Source: Torymus aiolomorphi (taxonomy: Eukaryota > Arthropoda > Insecta > Hymenoptera > Torymidae). From it: a stretch of 64,000 bases of DNA. Where the stretch lies: positions 12,654,601 through 12,718,600 of the forward strand of contig CM070877.1 in assembly GCA_036365515.1 (NCBI GenBank), read 5' to 3'. The notes beneath the pieces were generated by a model. It saw only the letters and a list, made by a program, of their open reading frames with translations, searched no databases and was not told the DNA's origin. Shown here in pieces: positions 13,243 to 29,128 of the stretch. The translations under genes were made by a program, and so were the position numbers. Positions within the stretch are counted from its first letter, which is position 1. Each line of letters starts with the position of its first letter.

Positions 13243-16200
13243 GCGCACTTTCGCGGAGAAACGTTTTCCTCGGCGCGCAGGAGGGAGAAAATGAAAGAGA
13301 AGAGAAAAACGTAATTTAAGGGTCGAGCATGTATGTGTGTGTGCTCTGAGAGGGAGTATAGTGCTGGTCCTCCGTTTGCCCGAAAAGAAAGAGAGAGGGA
13401 GTCTTTTATTCGCGGTGTTTTTGTTTTTAAACAAGAGGGCGACTAATAGTCTTAGTTGGGAGAAGGTTTGTTTGATGGGGGGTCCGCTGGGTTTCGAAAA
13501 AGTTCGAACACGCGCGGCGCTGTGTACGTTTTGCTTTTTGTAGGATGGAAACGGCGCTCTATTGGTTGAAAATAAGAGAAAGGGTTGAAATCAATTTTGG
13601 GCTGCGGAATCCAATAATAATTAGAGATAAGCGTGACTTATCGTTCTTCAGAAGGTTTGAACGTATAAAAAAACAAGTTACAATTTCATTCAGATGATAT
13701 CTATTTTTACGTATTACTCCATAATTTTTCGCTTTACATAAATGATTTTCTATTTTCCATCCGAACGATTTTACACTTGCAGGAATTTCCAAAATCCTCA
13801 ATTAAAAATGCAATTGTCATTACCGAACCGCCCGCAACTGTTAATAACAACATAATAATTCCGCCCAACCGTTGCAATTCATATAGTTTGATAAGAATAA
13901 TCATAATTATCACTCCCTCCCTCCCACCCCCGCTATCTCTTTCTCTATTTGCGTATAAAGTACACACACAGCCACACGCACAACCTCGCTCACTCCCTCT
14001 CCCTCCCCCCTCCCACCCACCCGCGCTCTCGCAGACACAGCAACGGCGGCGCGCCGTGTAGCCTATATAGCGCACTCCACCAGCAGCAGCAGCAGCGGCG
14101 GCGTACATACATATACGCTGCGCCGGCGGCGTCGCGACGTCGGAGGCTGCGGCTACGCGGCGCCTACCGACCACCATCTATAATCTCTATGCGGATATCG
14201 ATTTTGAAGCTGCCGTTGCTGCCGCTGCTACTGCTGCCGTTGTGCGCTCGCTCTCTCGTATTTCCTAAATTTATGCAAACTAGCGCGGGTTTTGGGCGCT
14301 GCGTGTGGTACTGCTGCTGCGGCTATTCGTCTAGAGGACGAAGAGGAGGGGCGGGGGAAGGTATTGTGAGGAGGAGGCGATCGGTATTACAGCGCCGCGG
14401 CCACGTGCAGTTGTTGCGGAGGTGTGCGGCTGATGTTAAGGGGAGAGGAGAGGAAAGAGAGAGAGTGGAGGTGGCGATCGGACGATCGCTTTGGGATACT
14501 ATACGCGCGAGAGAGGAGGGTGTGAATGGCTAGTGCGGGTGAAAGGAAGAGGATGATCGAGTCGATAGAGACGATTTTCGCCGTGTTGTGCGGGGTGTAA
14601 AGTGGGGCTTTCTTTTTTTATTTTAATGGTAAGTGGTGGGTTTGGGAGATGGGGGGTGTGTTTTAATCTCCTTTAAGAGAAATGAAATTATATTATTAAA
14701 TATTATTTAATACATTACACGTTTTCACGTAAATTCTTTTAAACGCATTCCTTTTGATAAGTATGTAAAATTCAACAAAAAGAAATAGTTTAACACGAAT
14801 GTTTTACAACACAGGCTATACATAATCACGAATCTCAGAGAAAAAGAATGAGGTCACGCTATCCTACTTGCAAAAAAAAAAAAAAACGACAATTTCCAAA
14901 AACGAAAAAAGTCCTTGAATGCCACTTCATTTTCAGGCGCGCATATATATAGGGAAGCGTGTCGGAAAAGTGTGTTGAGGGGGCGGGTATTATAAAAAAA
15001 TTTGAGGAACGACCGGCGCGTGTACTCGTACGCTTCGAGGGTAAACAAAAAGAGATATATAGTTGTGCGCGGTAATGAGGAGAGATGATGAAAAGATTCG
15101 AAATGAATGGCGAGAGAGGGACAAAAAGATAATGTAAGAGTAGGGGAAGAGAGCGCGCGCGGGGCTAGGGAGCAAAAAAAACAGAAGAGCCACCTCCGAG
15201 CTTCTTGCACGCGCGAGCATTCGGGGAAAATGAGGGGATTAAAATAATTTGAATAATTAGAACGAAAATAGAACGTGGAGAGAGAGATTCGTCCTTTCCC
15301 CCTAACGAATCATCGTATACCTCTCTATTCTCCAGCTCGATGAAATAACGCCACTTTTTTTGCCTAACAACTCGTCGGACTCGAAATTTTTGTTTTCAGT
15401 TTTTCGAGGATTAAACAAAGTTGTTGTACCGCCGCGTGTGTTTATTAAGCCTGAGTTTGCTTATCTGCGCGTTCAATGGAGAGAGAGAGGGAGGGTCGTC
15501 CCTCCGGCGGCTTGCGTCGTCGTAACTTCGCTAATCCTTTTCGGACCAGTGGCCACCGCGTCGCCACCGCCGTCGTCGTCGTCGCAGTTGTCGTAGTCTA
15601 CTATGGCTTTCCCTCCTTTTTCGGTTTGCCGAGATGTTTTTAAATTGAATTCCTTAAGCTCTTGGTATTAAATGCGCAACATGCATGAAGTTTAATACTT
15701 CGTTGTTGATAAATTATTTATTTTTTGTTAAACGATAATCGAAATTGAACGATTTAAATATTCGCGCCATTATTTATAAGCTCAATTAATTTGAAATGGG
15801 TTTCTAATCGGTATAACAATAGATTGATTATTCGTGAAATTCTTATATTTTCCTTTTTTGAACACTTTTGCCTAACTGACTAAAACCTAAACTAAAGTCT
15901 TCCCACAAACGTTTAAGTTGATAGAGAAACTTATTACATCAAGCTCTGCGCAGTTACGCTTTAAAGCATATCATACATACATATGACTCTAGTTATTCTC
16001 CACTAATTTCATCGCAAATAAAACTTCCCCCAACCTAATCCAGCCAATATACCGTGCAACTCAACTTTCTAACAACATAACTAAAAGCAGAGACATTCGC
16101 GGAGAAACTCGACTCAACCGGGGTACAAAAGACAGCCGAGAGAAAGAGAGACGGAGAGGGATGGCATCGTCCTCCTATTTTCCCACTCCTCGGCCCCCTC

Positions 16201-16968
16201 CTCCTGTCTATTTTTCTTCCACCGTGTTCCTCTGTAATTTCTCCGTCCCTCTCCGAAACGACTATGCTCGTCGTGCGCCGGAATTAAAGTAGTCGATATC
16301 ATCCGCACGGCCTGTCTTGAAATTAAGGGAACGGCCGCCACTGCCGCCGCCGTCGGCGAAAGCGCCCGAAAATTTCGCCTCACGGCTGTGCGGCACGTTT
16401 CCACTTCCCGAGACAAATGCTGATTTTACACTATAACTCGTTCCTTCTTCCTCCTCTGCTCTCCTCTTCGCGTCGCGACTGTTTTTGCCTCCTTTTTCCT
16501 CGGGAGGTTTTGCAGTTGTTGTTTTGAGGAGAGAGGGAGAGAAAAGGTTTAACGAGCTGCGGTCGCGTATGAATTTTGAAGAGAGAAAGTGCTAGGACAA
16601 ATTTTAGTTATTGAAGAGATTTGTTGGGTCTTCTAATTTCTTCTGAAAAAGTATTCATTTTTTCATTATCTATGACTGTTTTAGGAGATATTCGTGAGGT
16701 TATTTTGAATATTGTAATGTTTAGGGAAAGTTCGATCTATATTTTCTTGCTGAATATAATTCAATTTGTATTAACTTCTCGCCTTGTTTTAAAAAGACAA
16801 TTTTATTATCAATATAATTATTTTTTCTTTTTGAATTGTTAATGTTTAGTAATTTAACATTATTTTAAGGAGTTTTTAGAATTGATGATTATTTTACTTT
16901 CATGTTTATCATTTTACAAAACAAATCGGCGATTTTCATCACCAAAACAAAAATTATTTGAACTTTAA

Positions 16969-18087
16969 AATTTATTCATAAATGTTCTTAGGTTTATCCT
17001 ACACAACAATTACTTTGTATTTAATCACACTTTTTACAAACAAATATTTGGAGCTGCCATGGGCAACCCCTTAAGTCCAATCTTAGCTGATATTGTCATG
17101 GAAGACTTAGAAAATCAAGCCTTATCAAAAATTTGCTTTCCTGTACCGTTTTACTATAGAGATGTTGATGATATTATTGTATGTGTTCCTGCGAATATGA
17201 TAGATTATACAGCAAATTTATTTAATAGTTTTGATAAGAATTTACAATTTACAGTCGAGACACCAAGCAACAATAAAATAAGTTTTCTAGATCTTCTTAT
17301 TATTCATAACGAACAAAAAATTTCCACGGATTGGTATAGGAAACCAACTTTTTCTGGTAGATTTCTAAATTTTAATTCTCACCACCCGATTAGTAATAAG
17401 ATTGGTATAATATGTTCTTTAGTTGACAAATGTATTAATTTAGCTGATACGCACTTTCATGATAAGAATCTTAATCTAATTAGAGATTTATTATTGGAGA
17501 ATGATTATCCTATGGATTTCATTAATAAACATATCAATAAACGTATATTACACATTAAAAATAATAATAAAAATACTTGTAATTCTAAGAACATAAATTT
17601 TAATAGCATTTTAGTTTTCCCATTTATTAAATATATCAACCCGGAATTAAAAAATATCTGTAAGTGTTACAACTTAATTATGATTAATTCAATCTCCAAT
17701 AAATTCAATCATATAATTAGACTAGGAAAAGATAGATACCATAAAAATGAAAAATCTCAAGTTGTATACAAAATTAATTGTTGCGATTGTGATGCGTCGT
17801 ACGTGGGACAAACTTCTCGAAAATTGATTGTAAGAAGCAAAGAACATGTTAGCGATTGTAAATTTAAGAGAGACAAGTCAGTTTTACACGGACATATAGC
17901 GAATACTAATCATAAAATCGATTTCAAAAATATTAAAATTTTAGATCAAGAGCCTAATTTACAGAAAAGATTACTATCTGAAATGCTACATATCCATTCC
18001 CAATGCAATAGTTTGAATAGACAGTTTGACACTAATTTTTTGAAGTCAGATTATAAAATTTTTATTAATAATAATAAGTTGATATAA
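16969..18087 (+). pseudogene. Penelope-like RT/GIY-YIG protein, N-terminally truncated
   Basis: The frame is open from 16969 to the stop at 18087 (about 372 codons); the first ATG is at 17059. Before that ATG the frame already reads as RT (FVFN, FYKQIFGAAMGNPLSP), so the ATG is internal. Counting from it, MGNPLSPILAD is the conserved RT motif B region. The catalytic box near residues 32-40 reads YRDVDDIIV, where the usual Tyr of YVDD is Asp. A cysteine-containing linker leads to a GIY-YIG domain from about residue 235 (VVYKIN, then YVGQT, then R..EH). The missing N terminus and altered box argue it is dead, although the remaining frame has no stops. AT-rich codon use differs from host exons. 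Confidence 0.8.
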
Positions 18088-18354
18088 ACAAGGCTTACTA
18101 TTATAGGTTTACATATCTTATTGTGTATTTATGGCTAAAGTGTTTCGTAGTTCTTACCCCTCCTATACATACTCTAGAGATGATAAATACTGGGAAATTG
18201 CGTGCGCCGTCTCACTTTGACTAGTGGTCTCTTATTGTGTCCACTTATTTATATTTGTATATATAGTTTTTTGGTAAGTGTTGTTAAGCGAGTGTTTATC
18301 AATTTTAGTGTCTTTTTTTATGTTAATAAACTTGTATTTTGTGTGTATTTTCAC

Positions 18355-18396
18355 AGACCTTGAAAAGGGACGGAAATAAACCGTCCGAAACGTCGG
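18355..18396 (+). ncRNA. Hammerhead-ribozyme-like motif (degenerate)
   Basis: A perfect 6-bp stem GGACGG (18368-18373) with CCGTCC (18381-18386) is closed by the loop AAATAAA and followed at once by GAAAC-GTC (18387-18394). This matches stem II, the GAAA core and the GUC cleavage triplet of the short hammerhead ribozymes known from Penelope-like elements. The CUGANGA core strand expected before stem II is only partly recognisable (CTTGAAAAG), so activity is doubtful. Its position about 270 nt after the stop codon of the element fits. Confidence 0.45.
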
Positions 18397-18420
18397 AATA
18401 AATTTTTTAAAAACTTTTGT

Positions 18421-19230
18421 TTTTATTTAATTACTACCTAGGCAGTAGAACCATCAGCTTCCTAACTTACTTAACTTTAAAATTTATGCAAGAAAACTTT
18501 TAAAAATAACTCCATGTTTCTTTCTTCGAAAAGTTCCCGAGTGTTCGCGCTGTTCCGCGAAAAAAAAGTGAAAGCTATAAACTTGTGCCGCGGAGATACT
18601 GTGTCCGTTGATACGTATTACACGCTGCCATTCTTTATGCAAATTTCGCAAAGTTTTATACGCGTGTTCGAAGAAAAGGACAAAAATCACTTTTTCATCG
18701 GCGATGCCAAATTTGCGCTGTATTTCAACTTGGGGGGAATATTTGAATAACTTGCTATTTTGTCTGTTATTTTGTAAGTACGAAGTCTTTCAAAAGTCAC
18801 CAACTTTTCACCCTTTTATTCTCGTTGTTTACCTTTTTCCAAGTCATTAAAATTTAATTTTTTGAAAATCGTCGATATTTATGTGCCTGATCTCGCATTT
18901 GTATAAAACGCTTTAAGCTCTTTAAAACAAAAAACTAATCAATCTAACAAAGCTGACTATAAAGCTCTGTAAAATAAATGGAGCATTATAATATCCAATT
19001 CTTTGCATTAAGCGAGTTGTACATTTTTCTTGCCATTTGATTCAAGAAATACGTTCACCGGTATTCTTTGAAAACTAGAACAACATTCAACCATCAAACA
19101 CGCCCAACCAGCGATAATGTATATCCAAAACTTCCCTACAAATTTTTCCAAATAAAACACATTGTATTCAACCATCCTCTCCCGAAAAAAAAACCCTATC
19201 GATCGATCACACTCATCCCTCTAAACTCCT
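18421..19230. other. AT-rich intronic DNA after the retroelement
   Basis: Overlapping frames at 18484-18850 on both strands lack recognised domains. No gene or repeat is supported. Confidence 0.35.
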
Positions 19231-22300
<3,070 letters not shown>

Positions 22301-22906
22301 TGTTAATGTTCCGCATGGGAGTCGAAATTGATGGCGTTGCAGATATCCGTGAAAACAGGACAATTTTCACCCATTGGGAAAATTAAAACATTAATCAACA
22401 TTGCACGCAGAGTAGTAAATAATGCGAAATGTAAACTCCGCCGCGAATTCAATAGAATTTCGCTAATTATTTTCTAATGGAAAATATTTGAAGTGATACG
22501 TGATATCGAGAAAAATTCAGATTATGTATGTCAAGTACTAATGTAAATTTTAGGCCCTTATCGTTATCTCCATGAGTACCTCTTACGTGATAATTATGTA
22601 CCGTTCATAATTTACTTATTTATAGAATCATTATAAATCAGAATTGTAAATTTATCTTGCGCTTAAAAACGTCCAAAAAAGTAAATTTTATTCTATCTCT
22701 TTCTTATTATAACTACCATTGAAAATTGAAATGAACGGAAACTCTACGCTATCTTTTATCTGAGATTAATTTTTAATGTCTCGCAAGATAAAATCTAACG
22801 GCCCGTCTTAGAATTGCCTGCCATAACTACCACCTCGCTCAATTTTACCTCCAAACTCCCCAAAAAAGCGTAGAAAAGAAAATCTCTTATATTTTTCCCC
22901 ACTCAC
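22301..22906. other. NFI: Intronic DNA flanking NFI exon 2
   Basis: The sequence is AT-rich with short GC patches (for example near 22430-22460). It begins, in gene direction, with the donor GTGAGT at 22906. No other feature is supported. Confidence 0.5.
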
Positions 22907-23062
22907 CTGGAGTTCCTCCTTGCACTGGCGCTCCTCCTCGAGGCTCATCCGCTTCTCGTGCTTCTTGTAGTAGCGCCTCTTGGCCGCCTGTAGGTTGAAC
23001 CACGTGTACGAGAACGACTTCACGAATGGTAGGAGAGCCTCAATGAACGGATGGAACTCATC
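22907..23062 (-). CDS. NFI: Nuclear factor I, coding exon 2 (start of DNA-binding domain)
   Basis: This 156-nt exon encodes 52 residues, from [12 protein letters not shown] to KEELQ. They match the amino-terminal basic part of the CTF/NFI DNA-binding domain, including [23 protein letters not shown]; vertebrate NFI has [15 protein letters not shown] and [11 protein letters not shown] here. NFI is a sequence-specific dimeric transcription factor binding TTGGC(N5)GCCAA sites in the nucleus. The acceptor TGATTGCAG precedes GAT and the donor GTGAGT follows CAG, so both boundaries are phase 0. The upstream exon at 45642-45722 ends in Gln, giving the conserved Q-DEFHPF junction. The rest of the binding domain and the transactivation region lie beyond the left edge. 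The apparent ATG overlapping the acceptor is not the start. Confidence 0.95.
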
Positions 23063-23326
23063 CTGCAATCACACAGAAGCACTCGCATAAAAAATCAAGG
23101 ACTGACTTTCCACTTCATTTTCCCTCGCCGCCATTAACACTCACACACACCCACATAGACAATCGCGCGCACATACACAGACTCGGGGAACTGCCGAACA
23201 ATGCCGTCCCCCTTTTTTATTTAAGCGAAAAGGAAAACTGCGCGCGCGCGCGAGGGCGAAAACGTTTAGCGCGTCTTTTTTTCGTCGTTGGAGTCTCCGG
23301 TGGAAAAAATGACACTGGAATTAAAA

Positions 23327-23362
<36 letters not shown>

Positions 23363-26300
23363 GCGAGGGAAAGGATTTCGTCTCGGAAACGTCCATTTTG
23401 CCGATTGGCTTTTTCAAGGCGAGGAAAGGTAGCGAGCGAGAGAGAGAAAAGGGTTGTTGCGGGTGTTGTTTTCTTTTCGGGTGTTTTTGTGTGTAACGCG
23501 GATTTAGAAAGTGGCTTTTCACTCGGAAACGCGGTCTTTTTTTTTTAATAAAGTAGTAATGAGACAGAGGCCTTTTTGATGTACCACTTTGACAATATGT
23601 CTGGAATAAATTCACATCTTCTATCATGAAAAATGAAACTTCTGTTTGAGTGAGTTACTCTATTAGATAATTATTTTGAAACTTTCAACCTATACATTTT
23701 TGCATTATTATAGGCGTAAGATTTAAATTTTATTCGTAGAACTCATTGAATACCAGTGATAAAATAGATCCCTAGTTGATCTATAACTAATTTAAATTTC
23801 CGATTTTGCAATTTTCGATAGTATCAGTTTTTTAACTATCGTAATATCTTGCAGACAAGGGATACTCCAATATATCACAAAAGTTATTATATTTAAACCC
23901 CATTTATAAAGTACTCTACCATTTGTTCGCTTCACTATTCTCATATTAATAGACCCCTAAAAATAAGAACCGATAAAAACTTCAAAATAACAATAAATAC
24001 TCTAACGCACTTCCCTACCAACCGAGAATCCATCTTACACTTCGCAACATCCTACAAATCACAACGACGCGACACTTGCCAAAAAAAAAACCGATCCGCG
24101 TAATAAGAGTTAGTCTCGCTCTCGATCCATCAAACACCCCCCCCCCCTTCCCAGACGCTAACAAGTAACAATTAAACCGATACACAGTTGCGAGCGCCCC
24201 CCGAAAAAGTGTCGAACCTATACAGCCATAGTAATATCGCGCGCCGAGCAAATAGACGTCGCATTTTTTTTTCGGGAAAGTTGACGGCGAGAGGGGCTCG
24301 ACCGCCGGCTCTTGACAGATTGCCGAGCTGGCAGATATATACGCGAGTGAATTTCACTGTTGCCTGCGCGCGCGATATACGCTGTGCTCGAGAAAGAAGT
24401 CGTCTGCGAGGAGGTGAAGGAGGAGGATATGCGGGACACGATCGGGGTTGATCGATGTGTGAATGATTTTTTCGGAGCGCGGGAGTTTTATTGCGCCAGA
24501 TGTCACGATGTTCTATATCGAAGTGTTTTTTTTTTGTAAGAGAAAACAAAATTGGTGTCGCGTAATTTCGGGGGGTTGGTAAAGCAAAGTGCTGATGTAA
24601 GGCGTCGAAGGTGTGGAGAAAGAGATGAAATTTAAGTTCGATGCACGTGATGGAATTAAATTAATTTACTTGAGGTATATTTTCTACTTAGTCGTAAGGT
24701 AGAAAACGTATATTTAACGTTTATTCGAGACGAAGTTTCTAGAAGGGAGATCAATTAATATTTATTAGAAGAACATTCTCAATTTGATTATAATTTTTAT
24801 TTAAATGTGGTAAGATGCAACTCATCATTTACCTTACATATTACGTATAATTCATTAAAGTTATAAATATGAATGAAACTAAAATCAGCCTAAACTTTGT
24901 AGAAAGCTCTTTCATGACAAAAGTCTTGAAATCATGTACAAACTAAAGAAAAAAATAAAATTAACCCGTTACTGATAATCACAGACAATAAAATTATACC
25001 CTAAAAGTCATCACCTCTCACTACCCCGTACCCAACCCAATCAAGAAAAAACCCTCCCATGTAAACAACCACAGCGATTACCCCGACGCACACACGCCGC
25101 ACTGCAGCTCGGCCGATATTACGAAACCTCCTCCTCTGCCTCTGTCTCGCCCTCCTCAAAATAGCAACGTCAGTCCTCTCTCTCTTTCTCTCTTGGATAT
25201 TTCCGTATTCGAGTCCGCGCCTCTGCCTCTAGCCGCGTGTTTGTCGATCGGCCGGAGATAGATTTCGTCGCGCGCCTTTGCCTTTTTTTCGCCCGCGCGC
25301 GCGCGCGCTCTGCCGCGCTGCTTTTTTGCCGGCCAGATCGATATCGCAAGCAGCGGCAGAAGTGTCTGCGCCGGAACCGGCGCGCGAGCGCTTGATTCAT
25401 GCGACCGGCCGGGCTTTTAATGTCGCCTCCCGAGAGAGAGAGAGAGGGTTAGGTAGCGGGGTGGAATTTCGAGGAGGAGAGAGAGAGAAAGGGCGGAGAA
25501 GTGGTTTTGGAATGGTGGATCGGCTGGTGATTTTGGAGAGGCTTGTGATTAAGGGTAAGTGGATGTGATGGAGTGTGAGAGTGGGATGGTTAATGGGTTC
25601 GAGACGATTGGTTAATATAAGATGAAGTTTGAGTTGGAATGTTTAGTGGATTAGGAGTTTGGTTTTCAAGCAAATAGTAAGCTTATTATTGCTAGAGGCA
25701 GAATTAGTAACTTTAATAGATAATCTTATGTTAGATAAAAAGTTTATACTCGGTTCAATCATTTACAACAAAAAGTAACTATAACTCAGACTCATAAATA
25801 TTTGTAAACGTAAATTCCGTTGATAAGAAGAATTGAACTTATATTGACCGTAACTTAAAATCGAATGAATAATTTAGACAGTTGGGTGCCTACATAAGTC
25901 ACTTGATATTTTTTGTAGACCAAGAAATTTTATTTTGCTTGCCATCACTGAGTTACAAAGTAATCAATAAATAAATAGATAAAACTATTATTCAACATAT
26001 CGATTTAGAATATCTCTATTGAAATACTAGAATTAACGTATACATAAATCTCAATTGTAAAATGTCTTACGAAATAAACAAATTATCACCAAATTCTTAA
26101 TTATAATACTGAAAAAATATCCCAACCTAATTCCGATTACCCCCTCACATACCTACCCAATCACTGCTTACCCGCTTCTCCCTTACAACCATACACTCAT
26201 CTCTCTCTCCCTCTCCATCCAGAACGACATTTGCATTAAATCACCTTTTTCCCCCCTCATACAATAATTCCACCGAAATACATCAAAAGATATTAAACGC

Positions 26301-26600
26301 GGAAAAACGCCGAAGGAACTCGCCGCCGTACATCACGCCGATAAGCCGCGGAGAGGAGGAGGAGACGCGGCTTTTTGTCGCGACCAACAGCAGCGATTTT
26401 TATCAATGGTCAAGTTTACTCCCTCCCCGCACACATACACTCGCGATATCCGCGCGCCTATTTTCGCCGAATATTTATGTGGCTCCTTTGTCACGCGGTT
26501 ATACACTTTTTCGAAATCGCGAGAGAGCTTCTTTGTTGTTGGATACGTGGGCGACTGAACTCGGTGTAAGCGCGGTGGCTCAGAATTGTCGGGACTTGGT
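23063..26600. promoter_or_regulatory. GC-rich islands near 23.3, 24.3, 25.3 and 26.4 kb
   Basis: These are four consecutive CpG-rich islands about 1.1 kb apart. The first lies just upstream of NFI exon 2 and includes an interrupted GA tract at 23330-23361. C-rich left flanks (24000-24150; 25010-25140; 26110-26260) and G-rich right flanks (24420-24640; 25430-25620) are plain. No protein family is recognised in the overlapping frames. Confidence 0.35.
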
Positions 26601-27788
26601 AGAGTAAAAGTGTTTTATACGTTATGTCAATCCTTTGTTAATAATATTGTCAACAAAAATACTATTTGAAGCATACTCGGAGAAAATTTTTTTGTAAACT
26701 TTACTTTTTCTCATCAGAAAATTTACTACAGCACACTCGTCATGTGAGATTTTACTTTTTTAAATAGTAATTTTTATAATTTTCGTAGCAATGTTTACCT
26801 TTTTAAATAGTAATTTTTATGAATACTGAAACGAAATATCATAGTATCTGCCTATTTGCTACAGAAATCATAAAAATTACTATTTCAAAATTTACTGCAG
26901 TAATAAAAAGACACTATTTAAAAGCTAAAATTTACTATGAAAATCATAAAATCATCGCTGCCAATTCGTAGCTTCCTCCAAATTAATGTATCGTTCCTAT
27001 ATGTATAGTATATTTTAAATCTAGATATGTTTATTCATTATACCTTTTTTTTAATTATTTAATATAATTTAAAGTAGTTCACCGGCAAAATTGATTTTCT
27101 TTAAATTTTCTTAAAAATTAGTGTACACCCGAGGAAAGTTGATTCTTTCCGAACGTGTCTAGTCAATTTTAAAATCCTGCAATCTCATTGGATGATTCCA
27201 ATTTAATTTTTTAATGATTTAATAATATTAATATTTAAAAAATTGCATATTTTTTCTTATTATTGAAATTAATTGTTATTTCACACTTATTTTATTTAAT
27301 TTGTTTAAGACATAAATAATTAATTTTAATATTAATTATTTTGAGATGATCAACCGATAAAACAGGATTAATGATAAAGTATGAGTATTACACCATCTTC
27401 ATAAATAACAAGAGCAAATAAAATATTATGTAAACACAAATATCAGTGGCAGCTAATAAAAACATTTACATCAATTTCTAAAGTCAAAATGAGTGTATAT
27501 AAAATGATATGCCCATGAACCATAAACGTTTCAACTTTAAAATTTTTATCTCAAAATTGAGAGAGGATAATTCTTACTATATTTACTTCTTAAATCGCGA
27601 TTATTCGAAAAATTCTTGAAATTCAAAATAATTGGCCACCGTATCTGACTAATTTTATGTTTCTGCAGAGCTCGCTGTAAATTAACCTCAATAAAAATCA
27701 AAAGCAAGTAAACAACACGCGCGCGTATCACGCGTCCTTTTCATTTTCTATAGTAGCATATTAAGCATAAAATCGTTCCCGAAAAATT

Positions 27789-28620
27789 ACGATTTGAAAA
27801 GAGGGTTAAAACAGTTTTAACAGTTTTAACTTCAAATATCTGTGAAATTTATAAACTAATTCTGTTACCTTAAGAACTCATGTAATAAATAATATAGAAA
27901 CTCTACATCAAATCTACATCTCCATCAAATTTCAAAGTAATTAAATTATACTTTAGTTATTGTGCAACATAGAGATACCAAGAAATACCAAAATTTTAAA
28001 TATCAAATATCTCAAAAACTAACCACATAATCTGGATGAAATTTTACATAGGTATTGCCTATATCGCATACAAAATAGTCTATAAATTTCAAACTGATAC
28101 ATTGTCTTCATTGAGAAATTACAATTTGGAAAAAAAGTAAACAAATTTTAACCTTAAATATCTCTAAAAATTACGAGACAATTCTTTTACCTAAAGGACT
28201 TACACGATAAATATATGATATAAACACTACATCTCCACTAAATTTTAACATGATTAAACCAATTTTTTTTTCTCTAGTTATCATGCGATAAAGAAAATGA
28301 CTTCGTAAAATACGAAAATTTTAAATATTAAATATCTCAAAAAGTATTTGAACGATCTTGATGAAAATTCGTACACATATTATCTATATCACTCACAAAA
28401 TTGTCTATAAATTTGGAACTGATTCATCGAGCCGTTCTCGAGAAATTATGGTTTGAAAAGAAAGTTAAAAAAATGTTAACCTCAAATATCTCTGAAATTT
28501 ATTAACCAATCATTTTACCCAAAAAACTCAGCCGAGATCTATTCAAAATCTATCTCCACAAGGAATTTTAAAACGATTAAGTCAAGTTTACTTCCGTAAT
28601 CGTGTTTCACACAAAACGCA
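27789..28620. repeat. Degenerate ~330-bp tandem repeats, about 2.5 units
   Basis: Unit starts of the type A(C/T)(G/A)(A/G)TTTG(A/G)AAA occur at 27789, 28121 and 28448, giving periods of 332 and 327 bp. Each is followed by matching landmarks: TTAAC..CAAATATCT, an ACATCTCCA-type segment, AAATATCAAATATCTCAAAAA, and TCTATAAATTT..AACTGAT. Similarity is clear but divergent. The repeats lie wholly inside the 26676-29372 element. Confidence 0.75.
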
Positions 28621-29069
28621 TTTTATTCATTTTTCAATTTTTTTCTCAAAAATTAGTCGACAGAATGGATTCAAATTTTTACAGATTATAGCTATTTATA
28701 TTCTGCATTATCATGATTTTCTTCAAAAAATTTGACCATTTATTTTTGGAGTTATAAGCTTTTAAGAAAAAAACACGTTTTTGTTAATAACAAAAGAACC
28801 GTAATAGCTAATGTAATTTTTTTAAAATATAGGTTTATTATGCTCTTTCGAATTCTAGGTGTCCAATTCAAACATCTCAATGTTATCTGTTATCATTAAA
28901 AAAACGCAAAAATAAATTTTGCGAAAATCGAAAATTCGAAATAAAACAAAAATGCATCGACGAATCAAAAAGTGGATTTCCTTCCCGAATTCGCACAAAA
29001 AAAAAAAAACAAAAAAATGAGACCTGTCCGGTTAAAATCGATCGAGTAAATCTTGAGATAAAACGATAT

Positions 29070-29128
29070 ACATACACACACACATACACACACACACACG
29101 TGCGCGCGCGCACGCACATACCCACACA
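29070..29128. repeat. Imperfect CA/CG repeat
   Basis: A CA-rich tract passes into CGCG and back to CACACA. It produces low-complexity frames on the minus strand that are not genes. Confidence 0.85.

Larger units (their letters stand above)
9441..16620. promoter_or_regulatory. Run of seven quasi-regular GC-rich islands
   Basis: Islands are centred near 9.8, 10.85, 11.95, 13.2, 14.15, 15.2 and 16.3 kb, with spacing close to 1.1 kb. Each has a C-rich left and G-rich right flank. By hand count, 13921-14040 has 60 C and 12 G, while 14521-14640 has 11 C and 45 G. CG dinucleotides, GA/CT tracts and CGCG runs concentrate in the island cores, with AT-rich DNA between. Overlapping open frames show only low-complexity protein and no family. 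Function is unknown; bidirectional initiation sites or enhancers are the simplest guesses. Confidence 0.4.
16969..18420 (+). mobile_element. 5'-truncated Penelope-like retroelement
   Basis: The reverse transcriptase palm and a C-terminal GIY-YIG nuclease domain occur in one frame, the arrangement typical of Penelope-like elements. The open frame is followed by about 330 nt of 3' sequence ending in a hammerhead-like motif (18355-18396) and AT-rich sequence. The N-terminal half of the reverse transcriptase is missing: the frame opens after a TAA at 16966 and no earlier RT motif is seen in 16600-16968. It is inserted in the NFI intron, antisense to NFI, where the regular island spacing is interrupted. 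Confidence 0.85.

Noticed and set aside
13949..14533. 194-codon + strand frame with Arg-rich product
   Set aside because: It lies in a CG-dense island where stops are rare; the minus-strand and other frames are just as open, and no domain is visible.
22808..23068. NFI exon 2 read as an independent 86-residue protein from the ATG-like start to 22808
   Set aside because: The first codons overlap the acceptor CAG, and after KEELQ the frame runs through the donor GTGAGT into intron sequence.
27789..28620. The 330-bp repeats considered as a decayed coding gene family
   Set aside because: All frames are full of stops and the similarity between units ignores codon phase.
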